A stretch of DNA of 33,444 nt, from assembly GCA_964454675.1 (NCBI GenBank), contig CAYVUB010000029.1:1-33444 (forward strand), in the 5' to 3' direction. This document shows, one piece after another, positions 23,296 to 31,715 of this stretch. Numbering within the stretch: position 1 is the stretch's first letter; each line of letters starts with the position of its first letter. The translations under genes were made by a program, and so were the position numbers. The notes below the pieces were generated by a model. It did not search any database. It worked only from the letters and a program-made list of their open reading frames with translations, and was not told the DNA's origin. This DNA is from CAYVUB01 sp964454675. GTDB lineage: Bacteria > Bacteroidota > Bacteroidia > Flavobacteriales > Flavobacteriaceae.

Positions 23296-24210
23296 ATGAA
23301 ATACATTTTCACACTCCATTTCTTATTTTTTTGGACAACTGTTTCCTTTTCACAAAATTACCGAGATATCCTTATTCAGGATTCGATATATCCTTTACTT
23401 TTTGTTGAAAGTGACTATCATAAAGTTAAAAACTTGATATTAAAGTTAGAGCAAAATTATGGTGAAGAACCGGATTTGAAATATAAATTATTGGATAACA
23501 GCTTTAAGAATGGGGATTATCAATTCTTCAAAAAAGAACTGAAAAACCTAGTAAAACATTACGGTGTAAATATTATTTATTTCAAAGGAAATGAATCTTA
23601 TTACAAAGCAATTACCGAAGGATTTCTGTCAAAATGGTTCAAAAACATGTATCTTAAAAATCATCCGCTTTGGATGAAACACAATTTTCTTAAACAAATA
23701 GACCAGAAAAAATTAAATGATATTAAAGACAAAGACCAATTGGTAAACGTTTTTGCAATAAACATCAAGAATGAAACCGGATTGGATTCGTTACAAAGGA
23801 AAAAAGTCCATGCGCTGCTTCAAGATTTTTTCTTCGAGAATATTTCAGACCTATACGTAATAACCAGAAAATATGATGCCTACCCAACCGGTAAATCTTT
23901 TGCAGTCATTCAAAATCATTTTGGGGTCGCCTTAATTCACAATTATCAATCTGTAAATAATTTTGACAAGACATGGACTCTCTTTTATCCATATTACAAA
24001 AAGTCGTATTTAAATACCGGTATCGATTACATAGCTTTTAAAAATTATGACAATTTGAGTTATATCCATTATGGCACTCAGAGATTTGGATTGCTTGATA
24101 TTGAAAATATTCCCGAAATATTCAAAAAAGAATCACTCGATTTCGTCCCTATACAGGATGAAGATTTTTTAAAAGAAATAAGAAAAAAATTCCATTGGGA
24201 AAATAACTAA
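23296..24210 (+). CDS. Secreted protein, C-terminal half DUF6624-like
   Basis: A 304-residue exported protein. The signal peptide is about 1-20 (ends TVSFSQ) with no lipobox, so it is probably periplasmic. The middle is lysine- and tyrosine-rich and helical. The C-terminal half has DAYPTGKSFAVIQNHFGVAL, then HNY and a terminal YGTQRFG. This order (glycine/proline turn, hydrophobic strand with histidine, closing YGTQ) resembles DUF6624 proteins, but the similarity is weak and unverified. The function is unknown. The gene is isolated, with high A+T and many lysine codons compared with neighbours, and may be accessory. Confidence 0.7.
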   Translation: MKYIFTLHFLFFWTTVSFSQNYRDILIQDSIYPLLFVESDYHKVKNLILKLEQNYGEEPDLKYKLLDNSFKNGDYQFFKKELKNLVKHYGVNIIYFKGNESYYKAITEGFLSKWFKNMYLKNHPLWMKHNFLKQIDQKKLNDIKDKDQLVNVFAINIKNETGLDSLQRKKVHALLQDFFFENISDLYVITRKYDAYPTGKSFAVIQNHFGVALIHNYQSVNNFDKTWTLFYPYYKKSYLNTGIDYIAFKNYDNLSYIHYGTQRFGLLDIENIPEIFKKESLDFVPIQDEDFLKEIRKKFHWENN

Positions 24211-24324
24211 AAAACATTGAGTAAAAAGACCAAGAGCTAACGGAATAAAACTTACCTCAACCCAAGTAATGCAGATTTGGCGTATAAAAAGCGGCAAAAA
24301 ACGGTCATCTTTTTAAATTACAGA

Positions 24325-25392
24325 CTAATCAAAATCTATCCGCAAGCCTACAGAAATATTGTTTTGTTCAACGGGTTGGTCTTTAAATAAAGGCGACAAA
24401 TCGTATTTGGCATACAGGCTAAACTCATCAAACCCTATGTAACCACTCAAACCATACACAAAATTGGACGTGTTGTAATCGTCTTTGATTTTTTGTTTTT
24501 TACCGTGAAATTCGTTGGATTCATCAAATTTTAATTTTTGAACGGTACTTAACCGTATGCCGGCATAACCACCCAATCCCAATTTAAAGCTTCCGCCTCG
24601 CCGGTAACTCATGCCGTTTTTTGTAACCATTCTGGCAGTAGAACCAAATTCTAAATGTACAGGCACCACCATATTGGTCACTCTGAATTTTGCTTCGTTC
24701 AACCTTTCGGGATGTTCTTGTAGTGTGACCAAATTTGTCAATTGGTCTTCCACAAAATACATGTTGTCTTTGATGTTAAATTTGTTCCATTGAAAAGACA
24801 ATCCGTATTTAAGTGTCAAAAAATTACTGTTTTGAGTAATGGGTGTATTGAGTGCCACGCCAAGCTCAAAGAATCCTGAACCTCCAATTTTATAAGGTGA
24901 ATTGTCTATATCCTGACCTTCAATCAATGCGTTATTAAATCCGGCAGCAAACACCAATCCGCTGTAAGTAGATCTTATTCTAAACGTGGTTTTTGGAGGT
25001 CTTTCGGTCTTTATATCATTTGAAGAAATTTTCACATCCGTAGTTTCATTGGGTGTATTAACAAGAATTTCGGTATTGTCGCGTTCAATCAAAGCTATTT
25101 TATTGTCGATGATAGCTTTTTTATTATCAATATTTGCGGCACGTATTTTTGCAGCTTCCAGTTTAAGCCTGTCACTTTCTTCTTTGGTAATTTCACCGTT
25201 TTTTAATTGAACTTCAATAGCTTCAATATCTTTTTTAAGCAGCTCACGCTCTTGGGTTTCCACGGCTTGTTTTTCTTGTTTTAAAATCTCAATTTTTTGT
25301 GCTTTTGATACAATAGTAATCGAATCTTGTGCATTTGAAATTTGGCATACAAGGCATACTAATACAATGGATAATTGGGCAAATAATTTCAT
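24325..25392 (-). CDS. Outer-membrane beta-barrel protein with N-terminal coiled coil
   Basis: A 355-residue predicted outer-membrane protein. The signal peptide is about 1-22 (ends QISNAQ). Residues about 28-110 are charged and helical (KAQKIEILKQEKQAVETQER, then LKLEAAKIRAANIDNKKAII), a likely periplasmic coiled coil. From about 130 to the end, alternating strands (YSGLVFAAGF, YGLSFQWNKF, FKLGLGGYAGIRL, FVYGLSGYIGF) end with ISVGLRIDFD, as in barrel proteins. The frame opens 22 codons earlier, but the ATG at 25392 begins the signal peptide. It is the last gene of the sigma-factor operon, 31 bp after the anti-sigma candidate. Confidence 0.8.
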   Translation of the reverse strand: MKLFAQLSIVLVCLVCQISNAQDSITIVSKAQKIEILKQEKQAVETQERELLKKDIEAIEVQLKNGEITKEESDRLKLEAAKIRAANIDNKKAIIDNKIALIERDNTEILVNTPNETTDVKISSNDIKTERPPKTTFRIRSTYSGLVFAAGFNNALIEGQDIDNSPYKIGGSGFFELGVALNTPITQNSNFLTLKYGLSFQWNKFNIKDNMYFVEDQLTNLVTLQEHPERLNEAKFRVTNMVVPVHLEFGSTARMVTKNGMSYRRGGSFKLGLGGYAGIRLSTVQKLKFDESNEFHGKKQKIKDDYNTSNFVYGLSGYIGFDEFSLYAKYDLSPLFKDQPVEQNNISVGLRIDFD

Positions 25393-25423
25393 ACTGTTTG
25401 TTTTTGATGATTGATGATGATTT

Positions 25424-26128
25424 CTAATTTTTACGGGTAACCACAACTTCTTTAACACTTTCGTATCCTGACAAAAGTTTTTTAAGCACTCGGTTTCTGA
25501 AAGTATTATCGATATCCGTTTCTACTTCAGCAAGAAGCATTTCGGGATTTGTAGTTTTTTGATTTTCAACCGAAACCAGCAATTTATAGGCTTTTATTTC
25601 TTGTTCGGCAAGCAGTAAAAGAGAATCCAGCTCGCTCTCTGATATGGCTTTATGTTGTTCTATTATCGATTTTGCCTGCGCAATAACTTCATCTGCTTTT
25701 ACATCTTCGTAGCGTTGTATAGAGAGGTCTGCTTTTCCGGGAACTTCCTTGATTGATTCAGAGTCTTTAAGTTGCGTATTTCCGGAAACTACTTTTGAAG
25801 AACGTTCTTTTGTAAATTCTTCATCCTGAATTGGCGAATGTGTGTTTTTTACTTCGGATGCATTTTCGGTTTTAACCGAATTATCAAGCTCTTGATGCGT
25901 ATCAACAATACCATTTGCAACTGTAGGCTTATCATTAAAAAATAACATAAACGCCATTAATAGTCCCGCAACAGATGCGGCAATACCCCAAATATAAAAA
26001 CGCTTTTTCGATTTGCCGGCGTTTTTATCCAATCTGTTTTCCAGTCTGTTCCAAGCGTCTTGTGACGGTTGGATAGTGCGCTTTTCGAGCGTATTTTTTA
26101 AATTGTCTTCAAATTTAACGGGTGCCAT
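25424..26128 (-). CDS. Candidate membrane anti-sigma factor
   Basis: A 234-residue single-pass membrane protein. The short N-terminal cytoplasmic part (APVKFEDNLKNTLEKRTIQP, then WNRLENRL) is helical. One membrane segment lies at about 45-66 (RFYIWGIAASVAGLLMAFML). The rest is a charged, probably periplasmic domain with a long helix around AQAKSIIEQHKAISESELDS. The topology and the 14-bp overlap with the upstream ECF sigma gene suggest it holds the sigma factor inactive. The frame continues 36 codons upstream inside the sigma gene; the ATG at 26128 is the sensible start. No zinc-binding anti-sigma motif (HxxxCxxC) is seen. Confidence 0.7.
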   Translation of the reverse strand: MAPVKFEDNLKNTLEKRTIQPSQDAWNRLENRLDKNAGKSKKRFYIWGIAASVAGLLMAFMLFFNDKPTVANGIVDTHQELDNSVKTENASEVKNTHSPIQDEEFTKERSSKVVSGNTQLKDSESIKEVPGKADLSIQRYEDVKADEVIAQAKSIIEQHKAISESELDSLLLLAEQEIKAYKLLVSVENQKTTNPEMLLAEVETDIDNTFRNRVLKKLLSGYESVKEVVVTRKN

Positions 26129-26693
26129 TGTCTTCACTTTTAAATTCAACGATACGCTGTTGCAAGAATTTTCTGGCTTTGAACAGCTGTGATTTTGAGG
26201 TACCTTCAGTAATATTAAGAAGCTGTGCAATCTCATGATGTTTGTAGCCTTCTATAGCATACATCACAAAAACAACTTTGTAACCTTCGGGCAGCAAATC
26301 AATAAGATTTTGAATATCTGCAACATTAAAATCAGACTCCATAGGATTGAATTTAAAATCGCTCATTTCAACAAGGCTGTCTATAGCTTCTTCCGGTTGT
26401 TCAAAAGATGGTTGCGACCTTAGGTATGAAATAGATTCCCGTACCATAATACGCCGTATCCAACCTTCAAAACTACCTTCGTTACGAAAGGATTTAAGTT
26501 GGGTGAAAACCTTAAAAAATCCGTTAAGCATCGCTTCTTCGGCTTGATGCAAATCTTTTATATAATATCTGCAAACGCTCAGCATTTTGGGCGCGTGCAT
26601 TTCAAACAACACATGCTGAGCTTCACGGTTGTCTTTTAGGGCTCTTGTTATAAGCTCACTTTCTTTTTTATAAAAATGAATAACTTTTACCAA
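26115..26693 (-). CDS. ECF-family RNA polymerase sigma factor, TTG start
   Basis: A 192-residue sigma-70 family protein with only regions 2 and 4. Region 2 runs from REAQHVLFEMHAPKMLSVCR through the MLNGFFKVFTQLKSF helix to GWIRRIMVRESISYLR. Region 4 is LIDLLPEGYKVVFVMYAIEG followed by the HHEIAQLLNITEGTSKSQLF helix-turn-helix and KARKFLQQRI. The frame begins at a TTG (26693) and the next ATG is 31 codons in, which would cut region 2, so TTG is probably used. It leads an operon with the anti-sigma candidate and the barrel protein. Confidence 0.88.
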   Translation of the reverse strand: MVKVIHFYKKESELITRALKDNREAQHVLFEMHAPKMLSVCRYYIKDLHQAEEAMLNGFFKVFTQLKSFRNEGSFEGWIRRIMVRESISYLRSQPSFEQPEEAIDSLVEMSDFKFNPMESDFNVADIQNLIDLLPEGYKVVFVMYAIEGYKHHEIAQLLNITEGTSKSQLFKARKFLQQRIVEFKSEDNGTR

Positions 26694-26767
26694 AATTTAA
26701 ATTGATTAAGGCTTCTGTTTGTAAAGACGCAAAATATGGACAGATGGTTGCCTGAGGCTGAAAAAAA

Positions 26768-27745
26768 TTATTTTTTACGGTCAATCACATAATTAACCAT
26801 GAGCTCAAGCGATTTTTTGTATTCAGAATCCGGATAGGCTGTTAATATTTGTAAGGCTTCCTGCTGAAACTGTTTCATTTTTGATTCGGCATACTCCAAT
26901 CCGCCGTTCGATTTTACAAATGCAATCACTTCTTTGACGCGCTGCTTGTCTTTATTATGATTTTTTATGGAATTTATGAGCCAGTCTTTTTCTTTACTTG
27001 AACAGTGATTGAGCACATAAATGAGCGGCAAAGTCATTTTTTGCTCTTTGATGTCAATACCTGTAGGTTTGCCAATGGTATCTTCGCCATAATCAAACAA
27101 ATCGTCTTTTATCTGGAACGCCATGCCTATGAGTTCGCCAAACCTGCGCATGGTTTCAACTTCGGGCGAGTTGGGTTTTACCGATGCCGCACCAAGGCTG
27201 CAACAAGCGGCAATAAGTGTTGCGGTTTTTTGACGGATGATTTCGTAATAAACATCTTCGGTAATGTCGAGTTTTCGGGCTTTTTCAATTTGAAGCAATT
27301 CGCCTTCACTCATTTCGCGCACAGCCACCGAAATGATTTTCAACAAGTCAAAATCGTTATTGTCAATGGAAAGCAGTAATCCTTTGGATAGTAAATAATC
27401 CCCAATAAGTACGGCAATTTTGTTTTTCCACAGGGCGTTGATTGAGAAAAATCCGCGGCGGCGGTTACTGTCGTCCACCACATCATCATGCATCAAAGTT
27501 GCGGTATGTATAAGCTCTATGACCGATGCGCCCCGATAGGTACGTTCACTCACATTGCCGTTATGGACCATTTTGGCTACAAGAAACACAAACATAGGCC
27601 GCATTTGTTTGCCTTTACGGTTAACGATATAATGCGTGATGCGGTTGAGCAAGGCTACTTTTGAAGACATTGACAACAGGAACTTTTGTTCAAAAAGTTC
27701 CATTTCATAAGCTATGGGTAGTTTTATTTGTTCTACAATCTTCAT
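26768..27745 (-). CDS. Polyprenyl diphosphate synthase
   Basis: A 325-residue trans-isoprenyl diphosphate synthase, making long-chain prenyl diphosphates, in Bacteroidota commonly for the menaquinone tail. The first aspartate motif is LMHDDVVDD (D87, D88, D91), the second QIKDDLFDYG (D214, D215, D218). The residues before the first motif, including HTATLM, are mostly small, which suits long-chain products. The first ~50 bp of the gene have a diverged copy upstream at 27832-27885. No promoter box is convincing. Confidence 0.9.
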   Translation of the reverse strand: MKIVEQIKLPIAYEMELFEQKFLLSMSSKVALLNRITHYIVNRKGKQMRPMFVFLVAKMVHNGNVSERTYRGASVIELIHTATLMHDDVVDDSNRRRGFFSINALWKNKIAVLIGDYLLSKGLLLSIDNNDFDLLKIISVAVREMSEGELLQIEKARKLDITEDVYYEIIRQKTATLIAACCSLGAASVKPNSPEVETMRRFGELIGMAFQIKDDLFDYGEDTIGKPTGIDIKEQKMTLPLIYVLNHCSSKEKDWLINSIKNHNKDKQRVKEVIAFVKSNGGLEYAESKMKQFQQEALQILTAYPDSEYKKSLELMVNYVIDRKK

Positions 27746-27810
27746 TAAAGCAATTCTAAACCTTTAATATTCTATCCTTGTATTAAGCCAATAACATAAC
27801 ACAAAAAGAG

Positions 27811-27830
27811 ATTCCTGCCTTCGCAGGAAT
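27811..27830. repeat. R1 palindrome copy 3
   Basis: ATTCCTGCCTTCGCAGGAAT, identical to 20859-20878. It lies between two divergent genes, so here it cannot be a simple 3' terminator. It adjoins the duplicated segment at 27832-27885. Confidence 0.85.
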
Positions 27831-27831
27831 T

Positions 27832-27885
27832 TGCTATCTCGTAAGCTATAGGCCGCTTTATTTGTTCCTACTATTTTCAAAAGCG
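27832..27885. repeat. Degenerate duplicate of the polyprenyl synthase gene start
   Basis: On the minus strand this matches the first ~50 bp of the gene beginning at 27745, at roughly three-quarters identity with one 1-bp gap. Shared blocks include ACAAATAAA and ATAGCTTA. The offset is 135 bp. The reading frame is disrupted, so it is not a usable alternative start. Confidence 0.5.
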
Positions 27886-28036
27886 GTTGTCAGTATTTTG
27901 TATAACAAAGGTATTAAATAGCATCTGAACTATGTTAAATATTTCTGTTAATAACATTTTTAACATATATAATTCTTTCAACCTCCTTCTTTGTGGTAAT
28001 TTTACTACTTTATTTTAATTCCTAAATTTTTTAAGC

Positions 28037-29200
28037 ATGAAAAAAATTACTTTATTACTCTTATTACTTACAGTTTCATTTTCTTTTGGTCAAGTTGTTT
28101 TGACCCAAGATTTTGGTACAACACCTGGATTACCTACCGGATGGGTAAACAATGATATCGCAGGAAATGGTGAAATTTGGACATTTAACAATAGCTCACA
28201 GACACCTTCTGGGTTTACCACTCCAAATACCCATCTATATACCGCAGCGGGATTTTCCGGAGCTTATGCTATATTTAATAGTGATGCCTATGGGAATAAT
28301 GGAACTGCCGAAGAAGCTGCATTGGAAAGCCCGGAATTTGATGCCTCCGGTCTTACACAAGTTGTATTAACTTTCAACCATTTTGCGCTCTTAGCGTATG
28401 GTGGCGAAGCATACGTGGATGTGTATAATGGAACATCTTGGGTAGAAGTAGCGTCATATACAGCAGCACAATATGCCAACGAATACACGTATGGAGAAGA
28501 GATTATTGATGTATCCTCCGAATTAGCAGGAGTAGCTAACGCTAAAGTTCGTTTTTATTGGCTTGGTGATTGGTCATATTGGTGGGCTGTTGATAATATT
28601 GTGGTACAGCAACCTGCTGGTGATGCACCAGATCCTGTTGTATTATTATCTCCGGCCAATAGCGCGACCAATATTTCTGTTAATAACACTAACCCTGCAC
28701 AATTGCTTGTTGGACCTTTTGAATGGACAGCTGCGGCTACTGGTGGAGTACCTTCATCTTACAGCATTAGTCTTGGAATAACTCCTGTTGGTGATGACAT
28801 AGGGACGCTTTCAAATTTCAATAGTGGCGAAAATATCATCTATAACTGGGCATATAACACTACGTATTATTGGTATATAACCGCTACTAATATTTCCGGA
28901 TCTTCGGTGTCTGCAGTTTGGAGCTTTACTACTGAGGCAGATCCTCTATCTATTGATGACCACGAAGCTAAAACTTTCAGCCATTTCTACAACAAAGACA
29001 CTGATGTTTTAACATTAAAATCTTCTAATGTAGCATTTAACAATGTTGAATTGTACAACTTACTTGGACAACAAGTATTGAACAGAAAACTGTCTCAAAC
29101 AACCGAAACCATCAATATGGCTTCTTTAGAAAATGGCATTTACTTAGCAAAAGTAACTGTTGAAGGCCGTACACAAACGGTTAAGATTTTAAAACACTAA
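28037..29200 (+). CDS. T9SS-secreted adhesin-like protein (cleaved-adhesin and Fn3-like domains)
   Basis: A 387-residue secreted protein. The signal peptide is about 1-19 (ends SFSFGQ). Residues about 22-190 form a jelly-roll like the cleaved-adhesin family: TQDFGTTPGLPTGWVNND, EEAALESPEFDASGLTQVVL, then VRFYWLGDWSYWWAVDNI. About 200-300 is Fn3-like (LLSPANSATNIS, then YNTTYYWYITATN). The C-terminus is a sorting domain with LYNLLGQQVL and LENGIYLAKVTVEG, but the usual YPNP is replaced by HFYNKDT. It has a strong terminator shared with rlmN and the wide divergent gap upstream. Confidence 0.83.
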   Translation: MKKITLLLLLLTVSFSFGQVVLTQDFGTTPGLPTGWVNNDIAGNGEIWTFNNSSQTPSGFTTPNTHLYTAAGFSGAYAIFNSDAYGNNGTAEEAALESPEFDASGLTQVVLTFNHFALLAYGGEAYVDVYNGTSWVEVASYTAAQYANEYTYGEEIIDVSSELAGVANAKVRFYWLGDWSYWWAVDNIVVQQPAGDAPDPVVLLSPANSATNISVNNTNPAQLLVGPFEWTAAATGGVPSSYSISLGITPVGDDIGTLSNFNSGENIIYNWAYNTTYYWYITATNISGSSVSAVWSFTTEADPLSIDDHEAKTFSHFYNKDTDVLTLKSSNVAFNNVELYNLLGQQVLNRKLSQTTETINMASLENGIYLAKVTVEGRTQTVKILKH

Positions 29201-29210
29201 TGCAGTAACA

Positions 29211-29259
29211 AATCATAAAAAAAAGAGCAACTCAAAAAGTTGCTCTTTTTTTTATGATT
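29211..29259. terminator. Bidirectional terminator, 22-bp perfect stem
   Basis: Both arms are 22 nt and perfectly complementary (29211-29232 / 29238-29259) around a 5-nt loop. The GC core is GAGCAAC / GTTGCTC, flanked by eight A and eight T, so it works on either strand. It includes the rlmN stop codon and begins 10 bp after the adhesin stop. Confidence 0.93.
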
Positions 29260-30292
29260 TATTTGCCAACTGCCCACAGGCAGCATCGATATCTTTGCCT
29301 CGCGAGCGTCTTACGGTTACAGTGATATTATTGGCTTCCAGCAAATCTATATACATCTTTAAAGCGGTTTCACCGGCTTGTTGAAATGCACCGTCATCTA
29401 TCGGGTTGTACTCAATTAAATTGACCTTACTTGGTGCAAATCTGCAAAACTGTACCAAAGCTTCGGCATCTTTTTTTGTATCATTAATACCATTCCAAAC
29501 GACATACTCATAGGTAATCCTGTTTTTGGTTTTGGCATACCAATATTCTAAAGCTTCTCGTAAATCACTCAACGGGAATGTTGCATTAAATGGCATAATG
29601 GATGTACGAACCTCGTCAATAGCAGAATGTAACGAAACCGCCAATTTGAATTTGACACCATCATCGGCCATTTTTTTTATCATTTTCGGAACGCCCGAAG
29701 TAGAAACCGTAATACGTTTGGGCGACATTCCCAAACCTTCGGCTGAAGTTATTTTATCAATGGCTTTGAGTACATTGTTGTAATTCATAAGCGGTTCGCC
29801 CATACCCATAAACACGATATTTGTCAATGGTTTGTTGTGATACAAACGGCTTTCTTTATCTATGGCAACCACCTGGTCAAAAATCTCATCGGGATTGAGA
29901 TTACGCATACGTTTCAACCTTGCCGTAGCACAAAACTTACAGTCTAAACTACACCCAACCTGGCTTGAGACACAAGCTGTTGTGCGTTTTGATGTTGGTA
30001 TCAAAACCGATTCGACAATCAAACCATCGTGTAACCGCACGGCATTTTTTATGGTGCCGTCACTGCTTTTTTGCATGGTATCAACTTTAATATGGTTGAT
30101 AACAAAATGGGTTTCGAGCATTTGGCGGGTTTGCTTTGACACATTGGTCATATCGTCAAATGTGTGTGCTCCTTTGTTCCACAGCCATTCATAGACTTGA
30201 TTGCCTCTAAAAGATTTATCGCCTTGCTGTTCAAAAAATGCTCTCAGCTGGTCTTTACTTAATGCCCGTATGTCTTTTTTTGTGGTTTCCAT
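29252..30292 (-). CDS. rlmN: Dual-specificity RNA methyltransferase RlmN
   Basis: Radical SAM enzyme that makes 2-methyladenosine at 23S rRNA A2503 and tRNA A37. It has 346 residues. The [4Fe-4S] cysteines are C114, C118 and C121 in GCSLDCKFC. GMGEPLMNY and VSTSGV are the SAM-binding motifs. The methyl-carrying cysteine of the mechanism is C339 in AACGQL near the C-terminus. The stop codon lies inside the shared terminator hairpin. It is separate from queA (250 bp). Confidence 0.96.
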   Translation of the reverse strand: METTKKDIRALSKDQLRAFFEQQGDKSFRGNQVYEWLWNKGAHTFDDMTNVSKQTRQMLETHFVINHIKVDTMQKSSDGTIKNAVRLHDGLIVESVLIPTSKRTTACVSSQVGCSLDCKFCATARLKRMRNLNPDEIFDQVVAIDKESRLYHNKPLTNIVFMGMGEPLMNYNNVLKAIDKITSAEGLGMSPKRITVSTSGVPKMIKKMADDGVKFKLAVSLHSAIDEVRTSIMPFNATFPLSDLREALEYWYAKTKNRITYEYVVWNGINDTKKDAEALVQFCRFAPSKVNLIEYNPIDDGAFQQAGETALKMYIDLLEANNITVTVRRSRGKDIDAACGQLANKS

Positions 30293-30300
30293 TGCTGTTG

Positions 30301-30308
30301 CAAAAATA
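30301..30308 (-). promoter_or_regulatory. Candidate rlmN promoter -7 box
   Basis: On the minus strand TATTTTTG matches TAnnTTTG and lies only 8 bp before the ATG, so the leader would be very short. No TTG at the usual distance. Confidence 0.35.
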
Positions 30309-30365
30309 AGGAAAGGATTTACGAATTACGCTTTTTGAATCATGATTTTACATTGTGTTCACGAC

Positions 30366-30439
30366 TGCATTAGCGATTGCAGCGGTATCCTTTTTTGCTT
30401 TTGAAAAAACAAAAAAGATATAACGGAAAGTGCGACCCC
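30366..30439. repeat. R6 interspersed repeat, diverged copy 2
   Basis: In minus orientation it starts GGGTCGCACTTTCCG, has a central hairpin TTTTTTG / CAAAAAA (30391-30397 / 30410-30416) and ends near CAATCGCTAATGC. This is the same order of parts as the copy at 15871-15966. Confidence 0.5.
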
Positions 30440-30464
30440 TCTGGAATTTTTATGGAAGAGGGTA

Positions 30465-30486
30465 ACCTGCAGGCAGGCAGGCAGGT
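30465..30486. repeat. R3-type GCAGGC repeat, copy 2
   Basis: Twenty-two bp from ACCTGC to CAGGT with four AGGC units in a row. It is a rearranged relative of the palindrome at 17438-17459. Confidence 0.55.
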
Positions 30487-30490
30487 GCCC

Positions 30491-30523
30491 AAATAAAAAA
30501 AGCCTTGAAGAACAAGGCTTTTA
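30491..30523 (-). terminator. Terminator of queA
   Basis: Stem AAGCCTTG / CAAGGCTT (30500-30507 / 30513-30520), loop AAGAA, followed on the minus strand by TTTTTTATTT. It lies 20 bp beyond the queA stop. Confidence 0.88.
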
Positions 30524-30542
30524 CTGAATTTTATGTTCGATT

Positions 30543-31592
30543 TTACAAAATTAACATGGCATCGCCATACGTGTAAAAACGGTATTTTTCTTTTACGGCT
30601 TCTTCATAAGCTTTTTTCATGAAATCATGACCTGTAAATGCCGAAACCATCATTAATAAGGTTGATTTTGGTGTATGGAAATTAGTAATCATACAGTTGG
30701 CAACGCTAAAATCGTACGGCGGAAAAATAAACTTATTAGTCCAACCGGAAAACTCATTAAGAGTTCCGTTTGAAGATACCGAACTTTCAATGGCTCTCAT
30801 AGTTGTTGTACCTACGGCACATACACGTCTTTTATTGCTAATGGCTTTATTAACAACTTCTATGGCTTTACCATCAATAAATGCTTCTTCGCTGTCCATT
30901 TTGTGTTTTGACAAATCTTCAACTTCAACCGGATTAAAAGTTCCTAATCCTACGTGAAGTGTCACTTCGGCAAAATCAACACCTTTTATTTCCAAGCGTT
31001 TAAGCAAATGTTTTGAAAAATGCAAACCTGCGGTTGGCGCAGCAACAGCACCTTCATTTTTGGCAAAAATGGTTTGGTAACGCTCTTCATCTTCCGGTTC
31101 AACCTCACGGTTAATGTATTTTGGAAGTGGTGTTTCGCCAAGTTCTGTCAATTTATTTCTGAACTCTCTGTACGAACCGTCATACAAAAAACGTAGTGTG
31201 CGGCCTCGTGATGTGGTATTGTCAATCACTTCGGCAACCAAGGTATCGTCATCTCCAAAATATAACTTATTGCCGATTCGGATTTTACGTGCAGGATCTA
31301 CCAGTACATCCCAAAGGCGTTGTTCTTCATTCAATTCTCTCAATAAAAACACTTCAATACGTGCGCCTGTTTTTTCTTTATTGCCATATAAACGGGCAGG
31401 AAATACTTTTGTGTTGTTAAGTATCATGACATCGCCTTCATCAAAATAGTCGATAATGTCTTTAAAAAGCTTGTGCTCTATGGTTTTTTTCTTTCTGTCA
31501 ATAACCATTAAGCGTGATTCATCACGGTTTTCTGCCGGATGGGTTGCTAATAATTCTTCTGGAAGTTTAAAATTGAAGTGCGATAATTTCAT
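30543..31592 (-). CDS. queA: S-adenosylmethionine:tRNA ribosyltransferase-isomerase
   Basis: Adds the cyclopentene ring precursor to 7-deazaguanine in queuosine synthesis, using SAM as ribosyl donor. The 349-residue length is normal. Visible family motifs include FNFKLPEELLATHPAENRDE at the start, MILNNTKVFPARLYG, PLPKYINRE, the GAVAAPTAGLHFS stretch, VTLHVGLGTFNPV and the final NCMITNFHTPKSTLLMMVSAF. It has its own promoter, so it is probably not in the aroA operon although it lies just after it. Confidence 0.96.
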   Translation of the reverse strand: MKLSHFNFKLPEELLATHPAENRDESRLMVIDRKKKTIEHKLFKDIIDYFDEGDVMILNNTKVFPARLYGNKEKTGARIEVFLLRELNEEQRLWDVLVDPARKIRIGNKLYFGDDDTLVAEVIDNTTSRGRTLRFLYDGSYREFRNKLTELGETPLPKYINREVEPEDEERYQTIFAKNEGAVAAPTAGLHFSKHLLKRLEIKGVDFAEVTLHVGLGTFNPVEVEDLSKHKMDSEEAFIDGKAIEVVNKAISNKRRVCAVGTTTMRAIESSVSSNGTLNEFSGWTNKFIFPPYDFSVANCMITNFHTPKSTLLMMVSAFTGHDFMKKAYEEAVKEKYRFYTYGDAMLIL

Positions 31593-31597
31593 TATTT

Positions 31598-31623
31598 AGT
31601 ATTGAGTTTTAGTATTGAGTTCC
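31598..31623. repeat. Heptad tract upstream of queA
   Basis: AGTATTG, AGTTTT, AGTATTG, AGTTCCA: units of 6-7 bp in the queA leader, between promoter and start codon. This is the same style as the tracts inside aroA. Confidence 0.55.
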
Positions 31624-31668
31624 AACCGCTATCGGGATGTTTCTTTTATCAAGTTAAAAAAGCAGGTG

Positions 31669-31700
31669 CAAATATACAATCCTGAAACAGGCGTTGTCAA
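31669..31700 (-). promoter_or_regulatory. Promoter of queA
   Basis: On the minus strand the -7 box is TATATTTG (31669-31676), with TTG (31698-31700) 21 bp upstream. It gives a leader of roughly 70 nt that contains the heptad tract. Confidence 0.6.
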
Positions 31701-31715
31701 GTAAATGACCGATTA

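Noticed and set aside
30697..31449. Several plus-strand open frames across queA
   Set aside because: They are shadows of queA; none has a recognisable domain or start context.
31624..31640. CCGCTATCGGGATG as half of a palindromic repeat
   Set aside because: Only one arm is present and there is no second copy in the window, so I cannot support a repeat call.
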